A stretch of DNA of 64,000 nt from NCBI GenBank assembly GCA_023052935.1, contig CM041295.1, positions 162,488,366 to 162,552,365 of the forward strand. The letters are read 5' to 3'. This document shows, piece after piece, positions 47,560-58,989 of the stretch. The DNA comes from Piezodorus guildinii. Its lineage: Eukaryota; Arthropoda; Insecta; Hemiptera; Pentatomidae. Numbering within the stretch: the stretch's first letter is position 1; the number at the start of each line of letters is the position of its first letter. The notes below the pieces were generated by a model, which saw nothing but the letters and a program-made list of their open reading frames with translations, was not told the origin of the DNA and did not search any database. A program made the translations under genes and the position numbers.

Positions 47560-48030
47560 TAATCGTAAAAAAAAAAAAAAATCTGATTGAAATACTGTGA
47601 CGGGACTTAAATGCTAAATTTTGACATTTTTTCCCCTCTAATACCTTTAATTATATTAATTAGAAATAATTAACCACCTCAGCTTGTTAGAATTGAAACG
47701 ACATCGTTGAATAAAATATATTTATAATATAAAGTATATATTCTTAAGAATAACAATGTTGTACATTAAATATACACTTCAATTTCAAATATATCGCTGG
47801 AAAGCTAAAAAAATTCTAGCTAACATAAAAAGAAAGTAATGAAGAGCGATAAACTTAAGTGGTTGTTATAATGATCATTTCTATTGTACGATAATATTAT
47901 TTAATAGAACATACATGTTCCCATGGAAACGAAGCTTTCATCAAGTTAATGTTTTATTAAATCTTGATTTTAAGAAGGGAGGTAAATGAAAGTCGTGTGC
48001 TCGTACTTGATTTTAAAAAAAAATATTATA
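47560..48030 (+). repeat. DR1 dispersed repeat, 3' part
   Basis: Collinear with the second half of the 35430 copy: gacgggacttaaatg, cctctaatacctttaat, gctggaaagctaaa, aacatacatgttccc and aagtcgtgtgctcg. It starts directly after an A16 run at 47567-47580. Confidence 0.7.
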
Positions 48031-48095
48031 CTTACATTTTTATTCATTTTTTAAAAATTTAACTTGTCAAAATTAACCCATTTAATACTTATTTG

Positions 48096-48185
48096 ACCAG
48101 CGTGGTATGTGGTTAGAGCAAAAGTCTACTGTTCTCCGTGTCCCGGGTTCAAAACCTGGCTGTGGCAGTATTATTTATTCTGTCA
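48096..48185 (+). mobile_element. tRNA-like SINE head
   Basis: A 72-base tRNA-like segment with A box tggtatgtggttagagc (48103-48119) and B box gggttcaaaacc (48144-48155). It is followed by ctggctgtggcagtattatt and tattctgt. The trailing part recurs at 55488-55515 on the minus strand, where a longer body follows, so the two look like ends of one SINE family. The acceptor stem is imperfect, so this is unlikely to be a working tRNA gene. Confidence 0.5.
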
Positions 48186-48839
48186 AACTTTACTGAGAGT
48201 ACGAACGAAGTTCTGAAACTTATAAGAATGATTCTTCATTGATTGTAAAAGGGTTGGTTGTAAAAATTACAGATATTTTTTTAAAACGAGAAATATTTAT
48301 TGGGATATATGGCAGTATGCGCTTACATTATTATTGAATTACACACTTCCTTGGCTATTAACGGAAATATTAACCTACCCTACCAAAGTGGTTAATATAT
48401 ATTAAGGAGGACCTTCAATAAAATAAAGTAGCGAAAAATTGGAGGTGTACCATACCATCATAACCTAAAAATTTTTTTTTGAAAAATTCTAATTTTTTTT
48501 TACTAACTTTTTTTTGAGAAACAAATTTTCAAAAATAGTTTTTGAAATCCTTTTGTAAGATCCATAACATAAATTTTTTTCTCGTAAAAATCGGTTGCGC
48601 GGTTCAGGAGAAAACCACTGTTTTTGTTTTTTCTTTCCTCTCCATAACTTCCCTCTCATTAGGATTAAGCGGCTAAAAAAATTTGCATAAAGTGGTTTCT
48701 CATAAGCATGAATCAATGGTATAAATTTGGTTCTGATATACGCGGGGGCAGATTTCACATGCTTATTCCGCTAGTCCCTTTTTTACCACTATATTTAAAA
48801 GCTAGATGTGAAAAACTGCTATTTTTTTAAAATTCTTCC
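48186..48839. other. AT-rich non-coding, no gene seen
   Basis: An 89-codon minus-strand frame (48489-48758) has no recognised domain and low complexity. Nothing else stands out. Confidence 0.45.
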
Positions 48840-49115
48840 ATGATTCAAATGTCAATTTATTATAATTTATTTCTCTAAAGTACCTTTAATTTTGTTGATT
48901 TAAAATAATTGCCAATTTATGGAAAGTGGGAAAAAAGAAAACCAAGAAAAAACATGGAAGAATTTGATAACAAACTGAAGGAGAAAACAGAAAAAACTGT
49001 ATTTCAAATTGATTAGATTTTTTTTTTTTAAGAAATAAGAATAGGTAATTTAGATGAATAATATTGGAAACCCAAAGATTTCAGATTAGATGAAAAGCTG
49101 TAGAATGTATTAGAG
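48840..49115 (+). repeat. DR1 dispersed repeat, middle fragment
   Basis: It contains tctctaaagtacctttaatt followed by ttgttgatt, and then the segment with gaagaatttgataacaaact and aggagaaaacagaaaaa, as at 35860-35980. Confidence 0.65.
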
Positions 49116-49965
49116 ATGGAGTACCAGCGCATTAACTTAAGTGATCGTTATTATGACACGGAAACTATACAACTAAATACAAGTGTGTTAATAAAACCCG
49201 GTAAAGAAATAGGACTCGAAATAAATACTGATAAGACGAAATATATGATTAGTAGCGAAAACGGTGGCGAACTTTGTGATATTGGTATATCAGGGCATAC
49301 TTTTGAACAAGTAGAGAACTTTAAGTATTTAGGTTCAATGATAACGAAAAAAAAAAAAAAAAAAAAAAAAATGAAATCCAGGAGGAAATAAAGTCTCGGT
49401 TAAAGGTGGTTATTATTCTTAATATTAATTAATGCGTGTTATTATTCAGTTACTAAATTACTTAGCTCGCGGCATCTGTCTAAAAACTTAAAGGTTAGAA
49501 TTTATAAAACTATTATTCTTCCGACGGTCCTTTACGGATGTAAAACGTGGCCGCTTACTTTGAAGGATGAACAACGGCTTAAGGTTTTTGAAAATAAGGT
49601 ACTACGTAAAATATTTGCTCCGAAGAGAGATGAGGCCATTGGGGAGTTTAGAAGGTTGCACAACGCAGAATTGCGGAACTTGTATCCTGTAAATATAATT
49701 GAGTTAATAGCATCGCGGAGACTTAAATGTGCGAGTAAAGTTGTTGGGCTCGGTGAGGAACGGATTCCGAGAAAGTTGGTATTCGCTGATCCGACTGGTA
49801 GGCGTCCGAAAGGTAGGCCGAAGCGTCGATGGGAGGATTGCGTTAAGGCTGATCTCGGGGGCTTGGGATTGAACGGTAATCATTGGACGAGTCTGTGTAG
49901 ACAGTATTTGGTGGTATTGGCATCGGAACCTTCGGGTTCGGTAGCCCTGTTATTATTTTAAATTC
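49116..49965 (+). pseudogene. RTE-like (BovB-type tail) reverse transcriptase C-terminal fragment
   Basis: The first frame (49116-49391) reads GLEINTDKTKYMISS and FEQVENFKYLGSMIT, the RT thumb region just after the missing YADD box. A 25-base A run (49347-49371) has expanded inside the frame. The second part (49480-49961) reads VLYGCKTWPLTLKDEQRLKV, FENKVLRKIFAP and RRPKGRPKRRWED, a tail very common in arthropod endonuclease-RT proteins. The element is 5'-truncated, frame-broken between the two halves, and lacks a visible poly(A). The clade name is my best guess. Confidence 0.75.
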
Positions 49966-50039
49966 TTATCGTTATTATATTGTTCTGTTATTTAATGTTA
50001 AGTGTATGTTTACACAAGATTTTTTATTTATTTTTCTCA

Positions 50040-50440
50040 TACGACCATGATCCAGCTCATATTTACTCGACAAATTACATATACTAAACTACCCAATGGT
50101 AGCACTTAAATTAAAATTGTACGTAAGAAGGGTGGTCATCTTATTTATCATCGTCTTGAAGGATTATCAGGAATTGAAAAGGAACCAAGAATTGATACTA
50201 ATGGTTTGGAGTGGGAATGGAGTATGTCCTGGCAAGATTGCTGCCAAATCTGCGACATGTGGATTAGATTATTGTGACAAAGTAAGAAGGATTTAGGATT
50301 CGGAAATAATTCTTAACTTTGCTAGAGCCCCAAGCCGTGAGTACAGACAGGCCTTATGAAGGTCACATAAATAAGGCTTTTGTGGTTAAATAGATGGTTG
50401 GATCGTCTGTCTAGTAAGTGTCGAAATAGCCAAGCACATA
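50040..50440 (-). pseudogene. Jockey-like 3' end fragment, minus strand
   Basis: The order of landmarks parallels 41010-41470: actacccaatggtagcactt, ggattatcaggaattga, tgtgacaaagtaagaa, agagcccca. It is highly decayed with no usable frame. Confidence 0.75.
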
Positions 50441-51199
50441 CAAATTTATATTTATTTTTTTGTCTTCATAATAGCGATAACCAGGTGAATATTTTCTTAA
50501 AGTTTAAATCAGTTGACTGGGAGAGTGTAGCGTAGTTTTTGCAATAGTTTTAAAAAAAATTTAAATATTTCATAAATTCAGATAACTATGATATAAGGAA
50601 CTTCAACAATTTATAATAGAAACAAAAAAAAAGTGAAATTCGGATGTGATCTTTTGCTCATCCGTTCATGTTGAGAATTAATTATTTTGCTATCTTCAGG
50701 ACAAATCGCTTGTATGCACACTATCACCATTATAAATATCATTTACACACATCCTCTGTGTCAGCATTTAATCTTTCATTTCATGTCATGGACAAGGGAA
50801 ATGAGACAGTGATCATTGAAATGAAATAATATGAACATATCGTATGTAAATGGTATTAATAATGGTAATAGCGGACATTGAATATGGTAGAGATTTGTCC
50901 TGAACATGGGGACTGTCTCGTAACGGCTTTTATAATAATGGATTATAATTCATAATTAATTCTAATAAAGAAATTAACATAACAAGACGAATGATTTTGG
51001 ACCAAATTCATTTATTTAACAATTTACGTAAAAAAATAATTAAAATATATGCTGGTTTCAGAAGTTTAATTGGAAAATTGTGGTCTATTTTAAATTTAAT
51101 TAACGTTCTAACGAATGCGTTTCTCGGGAGATCTGCAATTACCGAACTAGCTTTAAAACTACAAATCTTGAGACGATAACGACTTTCACGTAACTCTCC
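50441..51199. other. AT-rich non-coding, no gene seen
   Basis: Opposed frames of 62 and 67 codons at 50991-51211 carry no recognised domain. Confidence 0.45.
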
Positions 51200-51384
51200 T
51201 GTTAATATCAATTTTAGAACTTTAAAAGAAGAATCGGCGTTTAAGCCCCGTCAGACTATTTTAATGGTTATAAAAATCCCATGATACTACCAACCATTTC
51301 ATTTTTCATCAATGTGCCAAGTTTTAATTAAAGTCGTTCAAGCCTTTTTTTTTAGAAAATCGTAGAAATGTTTAAAATGCATTG

Positions 51385-51418
<34 letters not shown>

Positions 51419-51560
51419 TTAGGAAGTCTATTAAGAAACTCATAATAGATACTACTACCCATTTCATTTTTCATAAATGTGCCGAGTTTTAATTAAAATC
51501 TTTAAAGACTTTTAGAAAACCGTAGGAATGTGTAAAATTAATAGTATAAAAAATGGTAGT
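51200..51560 (-). repeat. DR1 dispersed repeat, two similar minus-strand pieces
   Basis: Two direct copies of the same DR1 middle segment lie at about 51230-51390 and 51430-51560. Both contain a catttcatttttcat segment followed by aatgtgcc and gagttttaattaaa. They are separated by an A run of about 29 bases at 51388-51416. Confidence 0.6.
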
Positions 51561-51799
51561 ATAAAAAATAAGATAATTTTTTTAATCTATTTTTATGAAA
51601 TTTAATTAACTTTCGATAAATTGATTACTTTAGAATTTGAACTAGTTTAGCATTATATCCTACGAAAGAAACATTTTGAAGGCTGTTATGCTTGCTGGGA
51701 AACTTATTACGCATAAGGTTGAAAAAAACAAATCAACTTTCTAAAGATTAAACGCACAGACCGATCACAGAAAATGCAACAAGTAACAACATTTTCACT

Positions 51800-52112
51800 T
51801 ACCTATAAATGAAATGTATTGTAAGGGAAACTATTTTGAACATGAAAATTTTGGGATTCTAGCTTTAAACGGAAATACACGTTTTAAGGTCCCTTGAGCC
51901 GAAATGTCCCAAAAAGGTCTGTGCTTGTATGTGAGTACACATGGGGTAAATCTAGCTCAAAAACAAATAGTCGTACGATTACCGAAATTACATAAATTCA
52001 TTATACCGTTGGGAAGCTTAAGATTCTAGAAAAAAAAAACTTTATCAATTATGCAGAGTTGTATGAGGTAATGGAGTGTGAAGAAATACGAATAAAAGTA
52101 ACTGTTTGTGGT
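51800..52112 (+). repeat. DR1 dispersed repeat, with internal deletion
   Basis: The 5' part (gtaagggaaactattttgaa, ggaaatacacgttttaaggt, aaaaggtctgtg) jumps near 52000 to the later segment (taccgttgggaagcttaaga, ggtaatggagtgtgaa), skipping several hundred bases present in other copies. It ends at the CR1-like 3' terminus. Confidence 0.65.
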
Positions 52113-53515
52113 AGATAATAATTAATAAATAATAATAAATAAATAAATTCTATATTATCCTGGGACATGTCCCTTTAGAATAAAATATACAGAATGTACA
52201 AAAAGGGCTTTAGAGTATTGGAGTAAATTAAATGAATATAAACAAGTTAATAATAACTGGTATAAAATAGACATTTTTAAATGCGAAGAAAACAAAACAA
52301 AAAATATATATAAAAAAAGCTTATTTACAATTCTATTAAGCCTGGGTATTCATTAAGTGTTTGAATATGCGGGATTTGAAGGTAGGAAGAGAATGGGATT
52401 GACGGATGGAAGGAGGGATAGAATTCCATAGGATTGAGGATCGAATAAGAAATGACCTTTCGAAATGTGCAGTTAGGTGGGTCGTAGTGTATAAATCTGA
52501 AGGCCTAGACCGTGTGCAACGGGGATGGACAGAGGATTTCAACTGTAGGAGGTCAAAAATGTATGATGGACGGCGGGGTTGGATAACATGCTAAAGGAAT
52601 GACGCAAGGAAATATTTGCGGCGATTGAAAGGGTTAAGCCACTTCAACACGCCATAAAATTCGGATACAGAGGGACCCCGAAGATGAATCGAACAAAGCA
52701 ATTAATTAAGCGTTTTATTTTTACCTCGAGATCCCCAGACATACCACCGTATACTGTACAGCAATAGTCGAAGTGGGGAAATATTAGAGAGGTAACGAGG
52801 AGTTTTCGGGTTTCAAGCGGGAATAGGTGACGGAGGGAATACAGTCGCTTTAAGGTTGAAAAGGTACGACGAGAGATTTCGGAAATATGATTTTTGAAGG
52901 ATAGAGTTTGGTCGAAGGTTACTCCCAGATTCCTGACAGTCGAGTGGAAATTTATACAATCACTATTTAGGAAGAGGGTTGGGATATGTGGAACAGTTTT
53001 CTGAAGGTGATGCGATCTTATTGCAATAGCTTTTGTTTTTTCAACATTTAACTTTAACTTATTAACTTCAGCCCAGTGGCTCATTCGATTTATGTACTCT
53101 TGTAATCTTTTTGTAGATGGTAATAGGTCGGAAGTTGGGAAGGAGAGGTATATTTGGAAATCATCAGCATAGATGAGGTATTTAAAGTAATGGGTATGGA
53201 GAGGGAGGTCATTAATGTAGATAGCGAATAGGGTTGATAGGGGGTGGAAGGAGGTTGATCAGGCACTACTACATACTGAGAACGATCGGAGAGGAAGGAT
53301 TAAAAGCAGCGCAAGGCACTGTTAGATATTGGAACATTTTGGAGTTTAGTAAGAAGGATACTATGGTCAACCGTGTAAAACGCCTTTAAGGTTTCTAGGA
53401 GAATGAGTATAGTTAATTTTTGGCGATCAATGGCATTTTGGAGGCCTTGTGTTATTTTAAGGAGAGGCGATTCGGCAGAATAACCAGGTCGTAAACCGGA
53501 TTGGAGAGGGCTCAA
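52113..53515 (-). mobile_element. CR1-like retrotransposon, 5'-truncated, RT damaged
   Basis: On the minus strand, 53300-53515 encodes QSGLRPGYSAES and motif A read as LKAFYTVDH, where an Asp is replaced by Tyr. YADD follows near 53164 in a shifted frame. Bases 52644-53084 encode VNKLKLNVEKTKAIAI, NLGVTFDQTLSFKNHISEI and FDYCCTVYGG. Bases 52336-52542 encode the C-terminal tail with LWNSIPPSIRQSHSLPTFK. The 3' UTR ends in a (TTTA)/(TTA)n repeat seen at 52110-52150, as in CR1/L2 elements. Breaks separate the three frames. The 5' end is truncated at the finger region. It is flanked on both sides by DR1 pieces, but these do not join into one copy. Confidence 0.85.
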
Positions 53516-53800
53516 GTTTTTATAATTTCTTCTTCTAAAGTATCTTTGATTTTGTTGATTTCTAATAACTTACCATTCCTCAATATTAGCATTGATGAAA
53601 CACTATCAAATATGGAATATGTAACAATACGATGAGAATACAGCAGAAATATGGTTGGTAATAATTTCTATTGGTTCTAAATATAATTGTAAACTTTTTT
53701 CAGCTTTAACTTCATTTAAAAGTTCTTCAAACGATTTTAATTAAGTGAAAGTCATTTGTTGTGCTCAACAGTTTTTATTTTTGTTATCTAGTGGGCTCTG
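53516..53800 (+). repeat. DR1 dispersed repeat, fragment
   Basis: It starts with ttcttcttctaaagtatctt followed by tgattttgttgattt and ends near gtcatttgttgtgctcaac, with the central part shortened relative to the 35430 copy. Confidence 0.6.
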
Positions 53801-55290
53801 AAACGCTTTGTCAATAGAGAAGTCAAACGTTTGACCTGATTACAACTCAAATCTTACCGTACCGGTAGGAAGTTAAATTATCTAGACGGCCTTGAGGAAG
53901 CTAGACGCTGAAGGATAATGTCTAGGGAATGGATTATCGAAAAACTGTTCAGCTATTTATGGTTAAATAAATTAAAGTTCTAGTTTGAAAAATGGGATAA
54001 AAATTAACGACTTTCGGGTTAAAGTTGTGTATTAGTTTAAGAAAAAGAGACGGGAGCACATTAATGCCTAGGCACTGAGCCGGCGCATGTACAATAGTTG
54101 TTCCCCGACTAGACACGTCAGTTCCCTCGAGTTATGTTAATTATCTTTGACAGTGTTTCAATGAGGCAGGTGCTTGTTTAGAGAAAACACCTGTTAGTAA
54201 TCACCGCCAGTTTTAGCCTTCATTTCCTTTGATTTATTATTACCGCTTCTATAATCAACACCGCACTATATAAGCTATAACTTAAAGTTTTTAAAAATTA
54301 TAAATGTAAGACTTTTTTGTTTTATATTTCAGGACTTTTATAAAGGGTATAACCGGGTTAGAATGGTAAATCTCCCCCGCGGCTTTTTAAACTCAAACTA
54401 AGGGATCAATTTGGTGTCGAATAAAAACAATTTACCTAAATTTGTAACTTTTTAATTCAAACGGTTTTCGAAAAACATTTAAAAACCTCTTCTTCCGTTT
54501 TTATTTTTTTTAATAGTCAAATTTGAAAATAATGAATGATGATTTTTTCTGTGATTTTTAGAAGTCAAAGGCATGAAAAAATTATATGATCATGATTCTT
54601 AAATGAAAAAACAATTTTTAGAGGAAAACAGAAAAACAAAATGTGTAATTTTTATACCTTTTTGAAAAGTGTCAATCACCGATTTTTCCAGAAAACGTCT
54701 TTTCTACTCCTCTATACACAGTATTTTTTGAAATGGTGGAACAATATAAAAAAAATTAAAAAGTTATTTTTTTTGCTGAAATCTTGCTTATAATTTATAT
54801 CTCCTATAATAATTGAAAAATGGGTAAACAATTATTTCTCACCAAAAATTCAGAATTACAATACTTATAAAACATTTTCAATCATTTTACAACAAAATAA
54901 TTGGATAAAAGCTGTTTTCCAAAACGCGCGCAATATGAAAAAAATGAAGAAAAAAAACAACTGATTTTTTCACTAAAATCTTGCGTTTTGAAAAATTCGT
55001 AGTTTTTAGATTATCGAAAAATGTGTATAAAATTATTTTTTTAACTGAAAATACATCCTTCTTAGAGAAATCCATAGAGAATACCTGAATTAGCGAGACC
55101 TTAGAAGAATTGATTGATAGTGGCTAAATAGGCGGCGTTACAGAGCGCTAGCCTGGCGCGCGTTTTGAAAAACATAGCTTTTGCTTAATCATTTTCTAGT
55201 AAAATGATTTAAAACGTTTTATAAGTAATGTAATTATATTTATTAGCTGATTTGATAATCTAAAATGTGTATCTTTTATATATACATATA
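53801..55290. other. AT-rich non-coding, no gene seen
   Basis: No frame of note. Bases 54460-55080 are rich in short purine/pyrimidine runs and repeat motifs such as aaaatcttgc and ttttttcac, suggestive of an old degenerate repeat. There is a GC-richer block at 55125-55170. Confidence 0.45.
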
Positions 55291-55296
55291 TATATA

Positions 55297-55515
55297 ATAA
55301 TCATGTATCTCTACAACCCACGATGGGACTTACATAGAATACTTAGAGATTCGTTCTGTGTCTATACTTGATGCCGAGATCACGCTCAGACGCCTGTTTT
55401 CCGTCCATTTTTCGTTGTCCGCGTAATAGAGGCTGGGTGTGCCTCAGAAAGGTCACCATAACCCAGGGTCATCCCACGACTGAAATAACAGAATAAATAA
55501 TATTCTACCACAGCT
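55297..55515 (-). mobile_element. Probable SINE body, minus strand
   Basis: The reverse complement begins agctgtggtagaatattatt, shared with the tRNA-like head at 48096-48185. It continues about 200 bp with gggatgaccctgggttatgg, acacccagcctctattacgc and a 3' end gtgggttgtagagatacatg followed by AT repeats. The tRNA-like head itself is missing here. Confidence 0.45.
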
Positions 55516-56409
55516 GAAATTCAATAAATTGTTTGTCATCGATTGAAATATGAGATGCTGTAGAAATAAATTGGATTATTTTTCAAGGGCAAAAAAGAGA
55601 TAAATAAAAATAATAATAAAGTATATGTTTATTTTTACAGAGAGACTAATGGGATGAAGCTAACAAACTATCTCCACTCACTACCACAGCTTAGGGTGAA
55701 TTTTTAATTATCTATAGTAAATTTCTTAATCTTTTGTCACTGTATATTTTAAAATAAGCATTGTGCCACTTAACAACATTATCCAGCTAAAGGTATACTT
55801 GGCAAGAATATTTTTGAAATTTGATGTAAATTTATTACAATCATATTTTGAGTTTATTATATGTAACGGGTTACCTAGTTCAGTATACTACATACTGTAT
55901 AAATATTTTCATATATACAATATTTAAAAGAAAATATATATCTGCGTGTCTACTAACGCAAAGCTCCACAACTTGATGTTTTCGAATATAATGTTTTATG
56001 GGTCTATGTTTCGCTTATTTAAATACCAGTTAATTAATTTATTGAAAAAAGTATTAATAAAATTCAAAGATTTGTTCTTCTAGAATAGTTTAAATGGATT
56101 TTTGCATGTTTATATCTGGGAAGAAGAAGGAAAAAAACAACACTACAAGTCTCTTAAGAATAACAATGCATTTGACAATATCTGATTGATATAGGATCTT
56201 TATTTGACCAAGAATTAATGAAAAATAAACCATTCTAACATAAGTTAAAATAATATAGTACAATAATTAGAAATTAATTCTTCCATTGACAACATAATAA
56301 ATAAAAAAAACCTGCATCGATTAAATTAAAAGAAAATTGCACTAAATAGAAAAGCTGAAATATCATATACACATACATGTGAAAAAATTCAAATATTGAA
56401 TACAATCCA
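55516..56409. other. AT-rich non-coding, no gene seen
   Basis: No domain, RNA gene or repeat family was recognised. Confidence 0.45.
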
Positions 56410-56565
56410 ATTAAACTATTTCATTGTCAGGCAGCGTCATTTTGGGATGCTAGAAGGTATATGGATGTAGAGAGGGAGGGAACATGCCGGATGTTTGATG
56501 GAAGGGAATTCCAGAAACTAGTAGAACGGGCTAGAAAGGAGCATTCATATTTTTTTGATTAGTGG
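56410..56565 (-). pseudogene. CR1-like C-terminal fragment, minus strand
   Basis: The minus strand reads SFLARSTSFWNSLPSNIRHV and then PSLST, followed soon by a stop. This is the CR1-type C-terminal signature, but a different subfamily from the 52-kb and 46-kb pieces. Confidence 0.6.
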
Positions 56566-57132
56566 AAAGAGGTATAGCAGGTATAACAGCCATTCAGCAT
56601 CCTAAAGATAAATACATGTATCTTTTTTTCCAGATAAGTCAACAAAAGCATGGCTTATCAGCTATGTTTTTTATTTCGGTTTGGTGTAACGTTGATGTAT
56701 TAATTCGGTAGCATTATTAACTGCAAAGTATTGTATTATTTCTCAACATCTTAATCAGTTTCAATTCGCCATATTGTTTGTCAGTGGGGAAAAAACACGT
56801 TATTTTCCGGCGTATCTCGATTCCTATGTCATCGAAAAGGGGACGCAATGATGCCATTAGCCGGAGGGAAGTGGTCCAGATGGAACGGAGCCATTAGGGG
56901 ACTAGCACGGACAGTTGGCGGGCAGTTACGTGAGTGAAGGGTTTGCGAGAACTGTAATTAGAAATTTCGATGGGTTAGATGGCCGTCGTGAGCTATGAGC
57001 TGCCTCTCAGGAGTTTGGGAAAATTGTTGGAAATCTGTCATTGGCCGTGAAGATGACGGCATACCGCCTGGAGATGGAACAATTAGCAGTGTTCGAAAGG
57101 ACACTCAGTAGAAGCAGTACCATCCTCAGCCG
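56566..57132. other. GC-richer stretch of unknown origin beside the palindrome
   Basis: Bases 56840-57130 are notably less AT-rich than the surroundings. A short word, ataccgcctggagatg, is shared with 32538-32553. No frame or RNA is recognised. Confidence 0.4.
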
Positions 57133-57237
57133 CTATGTGCTATAGTCCAGGAGCCGAGGCCGAAAAATGCGAATTATAAGAAGAAAATTTTCAATGTGAT
57201 TTTCATATTTTAGCCAACTTGCACAACAAAATTTTTT

Positions 57238-58860
57238 TTGTCTGCCAGCTCAAACTGGTCGGAATCAAAAATGGCGGCCATTCAAAACGGTCACTAAAAA
57301 CCGAAAAATATTATTATTTGAAGACGATTATTTCTTTTCATTTATTAAACTAGGTCACTACCTGATACAAAAAAAAATTGTCTGCCCATTCTAGGTGGTC
57401 GGGTTCATCCGGCAGACATGATTCAAAAAGCACGCTCTAAGAACCAAAATTTTGTATTATTTGAAGACGTTTCTTTCTTTTCCAATATAAAACTAGGTCT
57501 TTACCTGATACAAAAAAACTTTGTCTGCCCATCGTAGGTGGTCGGATTAGCAGAGCAGACAAAATCCAAAAACACGCTTTAAGGACCGAAATTTCGTATC
57601 ATTTGAAGACGTTTCTTTCTTTTCTAATATGAAACTAGGTCTTCGCCTGATACGAAAAAACTTTGTCTGCCCATCATAGGTGGTCGGGTTCAACTAGCAG
57701 ACAAAATCAAAAAACACGCTTTAAGGACCAAAATTTTGTAATTATTTGAAGACGTTTCTTTCTTTTCTAATATGAAACTAGGTCTTTGCCTGACAAAAAA
57801 AAACTTTGTCTGCCCATCGTAGGTGGTCGGGTTCAACTAGCAGACAAAATCAAAAAACACACTTTAAGGACCGAAATTTCGTATCATTTGAAGACGTTTC
57901 TTTCTTTTCTAATATGAAACTAGGTCTTCGCCTGATACGAAAAAACTTTGTCTGCCCATCATAGGTGGTCGGGTTCAACTAGCAGACAAAATCAAAAAAA
58001 CACGCTTTAAGGACCAAAATTTTGTAATTATTTGAAGACGTTTCTTTCTTTTCTAATATGAAACTAGGTCTTTGCCTGACAAAAAAAAACTTTGTCTGCC
58101 CATCGTAGGTGGTCGGATTAGCAGAGCAGACAAAATCCAAAAACACGCTTTAAGGACCGAAATTTCGTATCATTTGAAGACGTTTCTTTCTTTTCTAATA
58201 TGAAACTAGGTCTTCGCCTGATACGAAAAAAACTTTGTCTGCCCATCATAGGTGGTCGGGTTCAACTAGCAGACAAAATCAAAAAACACGCTTTAAGGAC
58301 CAAAATTTTGTAATTATTTGAAGACGTTTCTTTCTTTTCTAATATGAAACTAGGTCTTTGCCTGACAAAAAAAAACTTTGTCTGCCCATCGTAGGTGGTC
58401 GGGTTCAACTAGCAGACAAAATCAAAAAACACACACTTTAAGGACCAAAATTTTGTATTATTTGAAGACGTTTCTTTCTTTTCTGATACCAAACTTAGAC
58501 TTCACCTGATCATAATAAACTTTGTCTGCCCATCGTAGGAGGTCGGGTTCAACTAGCAGACAAAATAAAAAAACACACTTTAAGGACCAAAATTTTCTAT
58601 TATTTGAAGACGTTTCTTTCTTTTCTAATATCAAACTAGGTCTATACCTGATGCAAAAAATCTTTGTCTGCCCATCGTAGGTGGTCGGATTCAACTGGCA
58701 GACATGATGCAAAACCACGCAATAGGTTAAAACCCTAAATTTTGAATTATTAGAAGACGCTTTTTTCCTTTCTTATCTGAAACTAGATCTTCACCTATAA
58801 CAAAAAAATTTTGTCTGCCCATCCTAGGTGGTCGGAATCATGTGGCAGACAAGAACCAAA
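57238..58860 (+). repeat. Left outer array, about 11 units of about 143 bp
   Basis: The word gaagacg recurs at 57320, 57463, 57605, 57748, 57890, 58034, 58176, 58320 and 58464, so the period is 142-144 bp. Units contain ctttcttttctaatatgaaa, cctgatac, ctttgtctgccca, ggtggtcgg and gcagacaaaatc. Two unit types alternate (cgaaatttcgtatcatttg and caaaattttgtaattatttg), giving a two-unit higher-order period of about 286 bp. Each unit has an inverted repeat tttgtctgc / gcagacaaa about 25-30 bp apart. Confidence 0.92.
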
Positions 58861-58989
58861 CAGTAAGCATTGAGACTTTTTTAATCGTTATTTTGTTAGA
58901 TACGGGGTTTGATATTAGCATAGATGAAATTGAAATTCGTGATTTCTAGGAACCAATGTGTGTTTATGGTGGCGGATCCGAAGGGAAAA

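Noticed and set aside
48096..48170. Functional tRNA gene
   Set aside because: A and B boxes are present, but the acceptor and anticodon stems do not pair well, and the 3' part is shared with a probable SINE body.
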